Source: an uncultured Lachnospiraceae bacterium
Lineage (GTDB): Bacteria; Bacillota_A; Clostridia; Lachnospirales; Lachnospiraceae
Length of the DNA stretch: 22,616 nucleotides
Assembly: GCA_905207905.1 (NCBI GenBank)
Contig: CAJLNC010000044.1
Span: 1-22,616 of the forward strand
Direction of reading: 5' to 3'
Of the stretch, positions 8,104-17,927 are shown in pieces. The position numbers were made by a program, and so were the translations under genes. The first letter of the stretch is position 1. Every line of letters begins with the position of its first letter. Below the pieces are notes generated by a model. It was not told where the DNA came from. It did no database searches and saw only the letters and a list, made by a program, of their open reading frames with translations.

Positions 8104-8313
8104 AGAGTCTCCATTATAATTTTTTCGTACCAGTTCAGCCATACACAAAATAACAAAAATCCAAGTTCAAATCAGTTTCAAAACAAAGATTTTTTGTTTT
8201 TTATAGGGCTTCTGCCATAAGCGAAATTTTTCGCTGCAACAACAGCCAATTTAAGCTGCTACGGCCAAACGGGCACATTTTTTTATATAAAGGAAAAGAC
8301 CACGTGAAGTGGC
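8104..8313 (-). other. rpmH-rnpA intergenic leader with hairpins
   Basis: This 210-base gap has no gene. It holds a palindrome AGCGAAA-TT-TTTCGCT (8220-8235) and an A/T inverted repeat around 8180-8200, besides the attenuator next to rpmH. The structures could set how much of the rpmH transcript continues into rnpA. Confidence 0.45.
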
Positions 8314-8314
8314 C
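8298..8314 (-). terminator. Attenuator/terminator directly after rpmH
   Basis: On the minus strand GGCCAC-TTCAC-GTGGTC (one G-U pair) is followed by TTTTCCTTT. Its first base is the last base of the rpmH stop codon. The broken T-run suggests partial termination, which would give more rpmH than rnpA message. Confidence 0.55.
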
Positions 8315-8448
8315 TATGCTGACAAAACTTTTCTTCCTTTTGCTCTTCTGGCAGCTAATACTTTTCTTCCGCCAGCCGTGCTCATTCTTGCTCTGAAACC
8401 ATGAACTTTTGCTCTGGATCTTTTCTTCGGCTGAAATGTCATTTTCAT
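8314..8448 (-). CDS. rpmH: 50S ribosomal protein L34
   Basis: Direct translation of the minus strand gives a 44-residue, very basic protein starting [18 protein letters not shown] and ending KGRKVLSA, which is unmistakable L34. An AGGGG site lies just before the ATG at 8448. L34 sits in the 50S subunit and is the classic first gene left of the origin in Firmicutes. A strong promoter (8540-8568) lies about 90 bases upstream and is divergent from dnaA. Confidence 0.98.
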   Translation of the reverse strand: MKMTFQPKKRSRAKVHGFRARMSTAGGRKVLAARRAKGRKVLSA

Positions 8449-8539
8449 ATCCCCTGGCACCCCCTTTGACTAACCAAATATCTATCATAATTGGTAAAAT
8501 TTTTCATTTTTCAGATATAGCCTGGAAAACATCATTTTC

Positions 8540-8568
8540 ATTATATGCATAAATCAGGCCTCAGTCAA
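8540..8568 (-). promoter_or_regulatory. Predicted strong housekeeping promoter of rpmH operon
   Basis: On the minus strand, -35 TTGACT (8563-8568) and a perfect -10 TATAAT (8540-8545) have a 17-base spacer. The predicted start near 8533 gives a leader of about 85 bases. Confidence 0.85.
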
Positions 8569-8632
8569 GATATTTTCTTTTTTTATCCGCTGTTTATTCC
8601 CCTTCTTTCTGTTTCCCACAAGTTTTTTATAA

Positions 8633-8868
8633 TTATCAACAAGATTCACTGGATTTATCCACAATTTGTTGATAAAATGTGTATAACCGTTGGAAATTAT
8701 GTGTATGAATCCACCAGAAGTCCCATTTTCTTTGATTCTGCGGGAATTTTCCAGGTGTCGATTTGTGTATAACCGAATCCAGTTATACACATTCCTGTCG
8801 AATCCCAGGGATTTCTGACTGCAGAATCCGAAAAATGTGTATAAGTGGATTTTGATCAATGTGGATAA
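8633..8868. other. oriC, upstream DnaA-box cluster (incAB-like)
   Basis: Six exact TTATNCACA boxes are seen: 8655-8663 (+), 8678-8686 (-), 8764-8772 (-), 8783-8791 (+), 8836-8844 (-) and 8860-8868 (-). Near matches are TTATCAACA at 8633-8641 (+) and 8667-8675 (-) and TCATACACA at 8700-8708 (-). The region lies between divergent rpmH and dnaA. A/T-rich stretches flank it at about 8571-8640 and 8862-8912. The palindrome AATCCC-A-GGGATT (8801-8813) lies inside. The coding strand flips here, which agrees with a bidirectional origin. Confidence 0.92.
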
Positions 8869-8879
8869 AAAATTTCTCA

Positions 8880-8908
8880 TTGCTAATTTGCTTTAGATAC
8901 GTTAATAT
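8880..8908 (+). promoter_or_regulatory. Predicted dnaA promoter, next to a DnaA box
   Basis: -35 TTGCTA (8880-8885) and -10 TAATAT (8903-8908) are 17 bases apart. An alternative -10 TATAGG lies at 8912-8917. The exact DnaA box at 8860-8868 ends 11 bases before the -35, a position suited to autoregulation by DnaA. Confidence 0.55.
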
Positions 8909-8942
8909 TAGTATAGGGAAAAATGGGTTAAGGAGAAAAATC

Positions 8943-10307
8943 ATGGACATCATAAGAGAAAAGTGGGAAGAAATTCTCTACACCGTGAAGGTGGAACATG
9001 AACTGTCTGATATCTCTTTTAAAACCTGGCTTCAACCCCTGCAGATACACAGCGTCAGCGAACATGTAGTAACAATCCTGGTTCCTTCTGAACAGATGGG
9101 CATTAGCTATATCAGTAAAAAATACATGTTTCCTATTAAAGTGGCTATCGCAGAGATTACAGGAACCGAATATGATATTGAGTTTATTCTTCCGGAGCAG
9201 GTAAAAAAGAGCGAACAAAAAAGTCAGAGTTCTTCCAATTTTAAAGATACCAAACTAAATACCACCATTGAGAAAGCAAATCTCAATCCAAAATATACCT
9301 TTGACACTTTTGTGGTGGGAAATAATAACAAGTTTGCTCATGCAGCCGCTCTGGCGGTAGCGGAATCACCGGGTAAGATGTACAACCCTCTTTTTATTTA
9401 CGGAGGAGCCGGACTGGGAAAAACGCACCTGATGCATTCCATTGCGCACTTTATTTTATCGGAAGATCCGGATAAAAAGGTTCTCTACGTTACCAGCGAA
9501 TCTTTTACAAATGAATTGATTGACGCTATCAGAAACGGGAATAATACAGCTATGACCACATTTCGGGAAAAATACCGGAATGTGGATGTGCTTTTAATCG
9601 ACGATATTCAGTTTATTATAGGAAAGGAATCCACGCAGGAAGAATTTTTCCATACCTTTAATGAACTTCACGGAAATAAAAAACAGATTATTATTTCCAG
9701 TGATAAGCCTCCAAAAGAGATCGAAACTCTGGAGGCAAGACTTCGTTCCCGGTTTGAGTGGGGTATCCTGGCAGATATCTCCTCTCCTGACTATGAGACA
9801 AGGATGGCTATTCTACATAGGAAAGAAGAGACTGACGGCTACAATATTGACAATGAGGTTATCGAATACATTGCCAACAACATTAAATCCAACATCCGTG
9901 AACTGGAAGGCGCTTTGAACAAACTGGTAGCCTTAAGCAACCTGGAAAATAAAGAAATTACTGTAGCTCTGGCGGAGGAAGCATTAAAGGATATTGTCTC
10001 TCCCAATCAGAAGCGGGAAGTTACCCCTCAGCTGATCATCGATATCGTAGCAGAACACTTTCATATTTCTCCTGCTGATATCTGCAGCAACAAGCGAAAC
10101 AGTGAAATTGTACTTCCCAGGCAGATTGTGATGTATCTTTGCCGGGAGATGATTGATATTCCCTTAAAATCCATTGGCTCCTACATTGGAAAACGGGATC
10201 ACTCCACCATCATCCACGGAATCAAAAAAGTGGAAGCAGACATGAAAAGCTCGGAAACTATGCGGAATACCATTGATATTATCAAGAAAAAGATCAATCC
10301 AAATTAA
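8943..10307 (+). CDS. dnaA: Chromosomal replication initiator DnaA
   Basis: DnaA binds the boxes around its own gene, oligomerises with ATP and opens the origin. The 454 residues show domain I (about 1-80, WEEILYTVKVEHELSD...FKTWLQPL), a short polar linker (about 85-110) and the AAA+ domain with Walker A GGAGLGKT (154-161), Walker B LLIDDIQF (Asp220-Asp221) and the sensor region NIRELEGALNKL. Domain IV carries the DNA-binding signature RDHSTIIHG (Asp419 onward). The usual GGRDH reads GKRDH. ATG 8943 has AAGGAG seven bases upstream; the 28 codons open before it are leader. The gene is flanked on both sides by DnaA boxes. Confidence 0.98.
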   Translation: MDIIREKWEEILYTVKVEHELSDISFKTWLQPLQIHSVSEHVVTILVPSEQMGISYISKKYMFPIKVAIAEITGTEYDIEFILPEQVKKSEQKSQSSSNFKDTKLNTTIEKANLNPKYTFDTFVVGNNNKFAHAAALAVAESPGKMYNPLFIYGGAGLGKTHLMHSIAHFILSEDPDKKVLYVTSESFTNELIDAIRNGNNTAMTTFREKYRNVDVLLIDDIQFIIGKESTQEEFFHTFNELHGNKKQIIISSDKPPKEIETLEARLRSRFEWGILADISSPDYETRMAILHRKEETDGYNIDNEVIEYIANNIKSNIRELEGALNKLVALSNLENKEITVALAEEALKDIVSPNQKREVTPQLIIDIVAEHFHISPADICSNKRNSEIVLPRQIVMYLCREMIDIPLKSIGSYIGKRDHSTIIHGIKKVEADMKSSETMRNTIDIIKKKINPN

Positions 10308-10309
10308 AT

Positions 10310-10348
10310 TTATCCACACTTATCCACATTTTTATCAACTTTTCCACA
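10310..10348 (+). other. oriC, downstream DnaA-box array (incC-like)
   Basis: The array starts two bases after the dnaA stop. Boxes are TTATCCACA at 10310-10318 and 10320-10328, the weak TTATCAACT at 10332-10340, and TTTTCCACA at 10340-10348, all on the plus strand. The main boxes start 10 and 20 bases apart, so they lie on one face of the helix as expected for guiding a DnaA filament. A further match, TTTTACACA, is at 10524-10532. The hairpin CACAGT-ACAA-ACTGTG (10345-10360) overlaps the last box. The dnaA-dnaN gap (10308-10617) otherwise holds the cruciform below and no gene. Confidence 0.88.
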
Positions 10349-10410
10349 GTACAAACTGTGATTCCAGTGTGGATGTGTGTTTATAACATCATAAAAATTC
10401 TCATGGGAAA

Positions 10411-10520
10411 GAGAAACAGGATTCTGAGAATGTTTATAACTGAAGGGTTATCCAGCCACTGACCGGGACATTCCACATGGTTATGAATCCTGTTTTTCCT
10501 TGGAATCATCCAGGATTCTG
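10411..10520. repeat. Nested inverted repeats between dnaA and dnaN
   Basis: Three inverted repeats are nested in order: 10414-10424 with 10485-10495 (11 bp perfect, AAACAGGATTC), 10428-10433 with 10468-10473 (GAATGT/ACATTC), and 10436-10440 with 10447-10451 (ATAAC/GTTAT). A second direct copy of CAGGATTCTG at 10511-10520 can pair with the same right arm (10485-10492) instead. It lies after the origin boxes and before dnaN, so it may be a DNA cruciform or part of the dnaN leader RNA. Confidence 0.65.
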
Positions 10521-10617
10521 GAGTTTTACACATATAAACAGCCCTTAAGACTACGACTGCTGATTTTTATCTTTATTATATCTTTGGCTTTACGCCGAAA
10601 GAAAGGAAGTTTTACTT

Positions 10618-11721
10618 ATGAAAATCATCTGTTCCAAAAGCGATTTATTAAAAGGTGTAAATATTGTAATGAAAGCAGTGCCTTCTAAGACAACCATGAC
10701 CATCTTAGAATGTATCTTAATTGATGCATCTGCAGGACAGATTAAATTTACAGCCAATGACATGGAGCTGGGTATTGAAACCATTGTTGATGGACGAATC
10801 GAATCCAGGGGAATCATTGCTCTGGACGCCAAGCTCTTTTCTGATATTATTCGAAAGCTGCCGGACAATGATGTAGTAATCGAATCAGATGAAAAATTGA
10901 ATACATTGATCACCTGTGAAAAAGCTAAGTTTACTATTATGGGCAAAGAGGGAGAGGATTTTTCCAAACTTCCGATGATCGAAAAGAATGATCCCATCTG
11001 TCTTTCCCAGTTTACATTAAAAGAAGTGATTCGCCAGACGATTTTTTCTATTGCAGCCAATGACACCAATAAAATGATGACAGGTGAACTTTTTGAAATT
11101 AATGAAAATGAACTGAAGGTTGTTTCTCTGGACGGTCATCGAATCGCGATTCGAAAAATTGAGCTGAAAGATTCTTATGATTCTAAAAAAGTAGTGGTTC
11201 CGGGAAAGACATTAACGGAGGTCTCCAAGATTCTTTCCGGTGAAACGGAAGATATTGTAAAGATTTACTTTACCCAGAATCATATTATGTTTGAGTTCGA
11301 TCAGACGATAGTGGTTTCCCGGCTGATTGAAGGATCTTATTTTAGAATTGATCAGATGCTCTCCAGCGATTATGAGACAAAAGTGACGATCAATAAAAAG
11401 GAGATGCTGGATTGTATTGACCGTGCCACTCTTTTGGTAAAAGAGGGAGATAAGAAACCGATCATTCTCAATATTACAGATGAAATGATGGAGCTTAAGA
11501 TCCATTCTCAGATCGGTTCTATGGATGAGGTGATCGATATCCAGAAAGAAGGAAAGGATATTCTTATTGGATTCAATCCTAAATTTTTAATCGACGCCCT
11601 TCGGGTGATTGACGATGAGCTGATTGATATTTATTATGTAAATTCCAAGGCTCCCTGCTTTATCAGGGATGAGAATCAGACGTATATCTATCTCATTCTG
11701 CCGGTGAACTTTGTGGCATAG
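10618..11721 (+). CDS. dnaN: DNA polymerase III beta sliding clamp
   Basis: The 367-residue beta clamp forms a dimeric ring that tethers the polymerase to DNA. The start MKIICSKSDLLKGVNIVMKAVPSKTTMTILE is typical, the internal repeat of three clamp domains is of expected length (about 120 residues each), and it ends YIYLILPVNFVA. An AAGGAAG site is about 8 bases before the ATG. It is the second gene of the dnaA-dnaN-yaaA-recF-gyrB-gyrA cluster. The 310-base gap from dnaA carries structured DNA, so part of its control may lie in that leader; I saw no clear separate promoter. Confidence 0.97.
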   Translation: MKIICSKSDLLKGVNIVMKAVPSKTTMTILECILIDASAGQIKFTANDMELGIETIVDGRIESRGIIALDAKLFSDIIRKLPDNDVVIESDEKLNTLITCEKAKFTIMGKEGEDFSKLPMIEKNDPICLSQFTLKEVIRQTIFSIAANDTNKMMTGELFEINENELKVVSLDGHRIAIRKIELKDSYDSKKVVVPGKTLTEVSKILSGETEDIVKIYFTQNHIMFEFDQTIVVSRLIEGSYFRIDQMLSSDYETKVTINKKEMLDCIDRATLLVKEGDKKPIILNITDEMMELKIHSQIGSMDEVIDIQKEGKDILIGFNPKFLIDALRVIDDELIDIYYVNSKAPCFIRDENQTYIYLILPVNFVA

Positions 11722-11807
11722 GAGGGGATTCGGAACAGAATCCTGAACGAAGGGCTGCCGAAGGAAGACGCAACGGACAGAGAGCATTTTGGGAAGAGAG
11801 GCAGAAT

Positions 11808-12014
11808 ATGGAGATCAAACTGAGAGAGGATTATATTAAGCTGGGCCAGGCTTTAAAAGCCGCAGGCCTTTGTGAGAGCGGAGTGGACGCCAAACTGGTC
11901 ATTTTAGACGGATTGGTGAAAGTGAACGGAGAGACAGAGCTTCAGAGAGGAAAAAAGCTTTATGATGGAGATGTGGTTTCTTTTGATGGTGAAACCATCC
12001 GAATCGTAAAATAG
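11808..12014 (+). CDS. yaaA: S4-domain RNA-binding protein YaaA (RlbA-like)
   Basis: This 68-residue protein has an S4-like RNA-binding fold: LGQALKAAGLCESGVDAKLVILDGLVKVNGE followed by a basic RGKKL segment and a short beta end. The family is the small S4 protein found between dnaN and recF in Firmicutes; a role with the ribosome has been proposed. Its ribosome site (GAGAGG) is weak. It follows dnaN by 86 bases, which contain the hairpin GGATTC-6-GAATCC (11726-11743), and stops 3 bases before recF, suggesting translational coupling. Confidence 0.9.
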   Translation: MEIKLREDYIKLGQALKAAGLCESGVDAKLVILDGLVKVNGETELQRGKKLYDGDVVSFDGETIRIVK

Positions 12015-12017
12015 ATT

Positions 12018-15028
<3,011 letters not shown>

Positions 15029-15044
15029 GGGGGGAAAGTTGTAA

Positions 15045-17591
15045 GTGGAAGACAATATTTTTGATCAGATACATGAGGTGGACTTAAAAAAGACCATGGA
15101 GGAATCCTACATTGACTATGCGATGAGCGTCATTGCTTCCCGCGCCCTGCCAGACGTAAGGGACGGTCTAAAGCCGGTGCAGCGAAGAGTGCTCTACTCC
15201 ATGATTGAGCTGAACAATGGACCGGATAAGCCTCACAGGAAATGCGCCCGTATCGTCGGCGATACTATGGGTAAATATCATCCCCATGGAGACAGCTCCA
15301 TCTATGGCGCGCTGGTAAATATGGCCCAGGAATGGTCTACCAGATATCCTCTGGTGGACGGACATGGAAATTTTGGCTCTGTGGACGGAGACGGAGCGGC
15401 CGCCATGCGTTATACAGAGGCCCGCTTAAGTAAGATTTCCATGGAAATGCTGGCTGATATCAATAAGGATACCGTGGATTTTGTACCAAACTTTGACGAG
15501 ACGGAGAAGGAGCCCACAGTGCTTCCCTCCCGGTATCCTAATCTTTTGGTAAACGGAACCACCGGTATTGCAGTGGGAATGGCCACAAATATTCCGCCCC
15601 ACAATTTAAGAGAAGTGATCAATGCGGTAGTGAAGATCATTGACAACCGGGTGCAGGAGCAGAGAGAGACCTCCATTGAGGAAGTAATGGAGATTATTAA
15701 AGGGCCGGATTTCCCCACAGGAGCCACAATTCTTGGAACCAGGGGAATTGAGGAGGCTTACCGCACCGGAAGAGGAAAGATTCGTGTCCGGGCTGTGACG
15801 GATATTGAGACGCTTTCCAATGGAAAGAGCAGGATTGTGGTGACCGAGCTGCCTTACCTGGTGAATAAGGCGCGGCTCATTGAGAAGATCGCAGAGCTGG
15901 TGCGTGATAAGAAAATTGACGGTATCACAGGCATCACCGATGAATCCAGCCGGGAGGGTATGCGCATCAGCGTTGATCTGAGAAGAGATGCCAATGCCAA
16001 TGTGATCTTAAATCAGCTGTTTAAGCATACCCAGCTTCAGGATACCTTTGGCGTGAATATGCTGGCCCTTATTGGCAATAAGCCGAAGGTGATGAATCTT
16101 CTGGAGATGCTGCACCACTATATCCGCCACCAGGAAGACGTGGTTACCAGGAGAACCAGATATGATCTGAACAAGGCGGAGGAGCGGGCTCATATTTTGG
16201 AGGGCTTGCTCATCGCCCTTGACAATATTGATGAGGTAATCCAGATTATCCGAGGTTCCAGAACTACTCAGCTGGCCAAGGAGGGCCTGATGAAGCGGTT
16301 CGGCCTTACAGAGGCTCAGTCCCAGGCCATTGTGGATATGCGTCTTAGAGCGCTTACCGGTTTGGAGCGGGAGAAGCTGGAGGCAGAGTATGAGGAGCTG
16401 ATGAAAAAGATCCAGGAGCTGAAGGCTATTCTGGCAGATGAGAATCTTCTTCTCGGGGTGATCCGGAAAGAGATTCTGGTGATCAGCGACAAGTACGGAG
16501 ACGACCGCCGTACTTCCATAGGCTTTGACGCTTATGATTTCTCAACAGAGGATCTGATTCCAAAGGAAAATGTAGTAATTACCATGACAAAGTTAGGCTA
16601 CATTAAGCGCATGACTGAGGATAATTTTAAAAGCCAGAACCGGGGCGGCAAGGGAATTAAGGGAATGCAGACGCTGGAGGATGATTACATCGAGGAACTT
16701 CTTATGACCACCACCCACCATTACCTTATGTTCTTTACCAATAAGGGGCGGGTGTACCGTCTGAAAACCTATGAAATTCCGGAGGCTGGCCGCACAGCCA
16801 GAGGAACGGCTATTGTAAATCTGATTCAGCTGATGCCGGATGAGAAGATCACTGCCCTGATTCCCATGCAGAAGTTTGAAGAGAACAAATATCTGTTTAT
16901 GGCTACCAAGAACGGAATTGTAAAGAAAACTCCCATGATGGATTATGCCAATGTGCGGAAAACCGGGCTGGCAGCCATCAGCCTGCGGGAGGATGACGAG
17001 CTGATCGAGGTGAAAGCCACAGACGATGCGAAGGATATTTTCCTGGTGACCAGGTATGGCCAGTGCATCAGATTCCATGAGACAGATGTGAGAAGCACCG
17101 GCAGAGTGTCCATGGGCGTCATCGGTATTAATCTGGCCCCCGGAGACCAGGTGGTGGGAATGCAGTTAGACACCCAGGGAGAGTATCTTCTGATTGTCTC
17201 TGAAAAGGGAATGGGCAAACTCACCTCTATCGAGAAATTTTCGCCTCAGAACCGGGGCGGCAAGGGCGTAAAGTGCTACAAAATCATGGAGAGAACAGGA
17301 AATGTAGTGGGCGCCAAGTCGGTAAATTTGGACAATGAGGTAATGATGATCAATACAGAGGGCATCATTATCCGCATGATGTGTTCTGACATCTCTGTTC
17401 TTGACAGAGTCACCTCCGGGGTGAAGCTGATGAACCTGGGAGAGAAGGATACCGTAGCCAGCATTGCCAGAGTCCGGGAGAGCATGAATAAGAGTGAAGA
17501 AAAGGCGGAAACTGAGGGCCTGGAAGAAACTTTTGAAACGGAAGAAGAACTGAAAATTTCTGAGACAGAAGAAGAGTTGAAGAAAAATTAA
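15045..17591 (+). CDS. gyrA: DNA gyrase subunit A
   Basis: GyrA breaks and rejoins DNA through a tyrosine and wraps it with its C-terminal pinwheel. The 848 residues begin at a GTG (15045) after AGGGGGG. The catalytic Tyr123 lies in [11 protein letters not shown]. The quinolone region reads [10 protein letters not shown]: Ser84 (E. coli Ser83) is wild type, but the position of E. coli Asp87 is Gly88. The C-terminal domain has the GyrA box QNRGGKG at 531-537 and a second identical QNRGGKG at 735-741, about four blades later. The last 35 residues form an acidic tail with the repeated unit ETEEELK. A strong palindrome follows the stop at once. Confidence 0.98.
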   Translation: MEDNIFDQIHEVDLKKTMEESYIDYAMSVIASRALPDVRDGLKPVQRRVLYSMIELNNGPDKPHRKCARIVGDTMGKYHPHGDSSIYGALVNMAQEWSTRYPLVDGHGNFGSVDGDGAAAMRYTEARLSKISMEMLADINKDTVDFVPNFDETEKEPTVLPSRYPNLLVNGTTGIAVGMATNIPPHNLREVINAVVKIIDNRVQEQRETSIEEVMEIIKGPDFPTGATILGTRGIEEAYRTGRGKIRVRAVTDIETLSNGKSRIVVTELPYLVNKARLIEKIAELVRDKKIDGITGITDESSREGMRISVDLRRDANANVILNQLFKHTQLQDTFGVNMLALIGNKPKVMNLLEMLHHYIRHQEDVVTRRTRYDLNKAEERAHILEGLLIALDNIDEVIQIIRGSRTTQLAKEGLMKRFGLTEAQSQAIVDMRLRALTGLEREKLEAEYEELMKKIQELKAILADENLLLGVIRKEILVISDKYGDDRRTSIGFDAYDFSTEDLIPKENVVITMTKLGYIKRMTEDNFKSQNRGGKGIKGMQTLEDDYIEELLMTTTHHYLMFFTNKGRVYRLKTYEIPEAGRTARGTAIVNLIQLMPDEKITALIPMQKFEENKYLFMATKNGIVKKTPMMDYANVRKTGLAAISLREDDELIEVKATDDAKDIFLVTRYGQCIRFHETDVRSTGRVSMGVIGINLAPGDQVVGMQLDTQGEYLLIVSEKGMGKLTSIEKFSPQNRGGKGVKCYKIMERTGNVVGAKSVNLDNEVMMINTEGIIIRMMCSDISVLDRVTSGVKLMNLGEKDTVASIARVRESMNKSEEKAETEGLEETFETEEELKISETEEELKKN

Positions 17592-17697
17592 AGAAAAGGC
17601 TGTTTAGAATACGGATTTTGGTAGCGTATTTCGGTGTGATTTTCTTAGAAAATCCTCGGAAAAGGTACTAAATCAGGTATTTTGAACAGCCTTTTCT
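17592..17697 (+). repeat. Nested palindromic element B, gyrA terminator
   Basis: The outer arms are 17592-17612 and 17677-17697 (21 bp, two G-T pairs). The inner hairpin is GATTTTC (17638-17644) with GAAAATC (17648-17654), loop TTA. The outer right arm ends CCTTTTCT, so it can terminate the gyrA message, although its loop of 64 bases is far larger than in a usual terminator. Sequence blocks TGGTA, TTCGG, ATTTTCT, AGAAAAT, CTCGG appear in the same order as in element A at 53-176. I read the two as members of one repeat family. The bases up to the next promoter (17698-17780) hold a CCATG-TG-CATGG palindrome and no gene. Confidence 0.7.
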
Positions 17698-17780
17698 GAC
17701 GATAGGATTCCATGTGCATGGATGCTGCTTTTCCTACAAAAAAGAGTAAGAAAATTCCTGGAATCTTAAGGTTTTCATAA

Positions 17781-17809
17781 TTGACGGTGAATAATCAGGT
17801 GGATATAAT
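17781..17809 (+). promoter_or_regulatory. Predicted strong promoter of the amidase gene
   Basis: -35 TTGACG (17781-17786) and -10 TATAAT (17804-17809) have a 17-base spacer. The start near 17816 leaves a leader of about 112 bases. Confidence 0.8.
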
Positions 17810-17927
17810 TTGTGTTAAATAATCACCCTGTATATCATATTTTTGTTGTTTACAGTATTTGGTATATGGAAGTTATGAGAGGAAGAAACAGGAAAATTGA
17901 AAATTTTTAATGAGAAGGGAGAATAGG

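Noticed and set aside
8201..8488. Minus-strand ORF of 95 residues over rpmH
   Set aside because: It is another frame of the rpmH gene; L34 itself is unmistakable in the correct frame.
17592..17927. tRNA or other known RNA gene downstream of gyrA
   Set aside because: No cloverleaf, no CCA-type end and no recognised RNA motif; the pairing is a simple nested hairpin.
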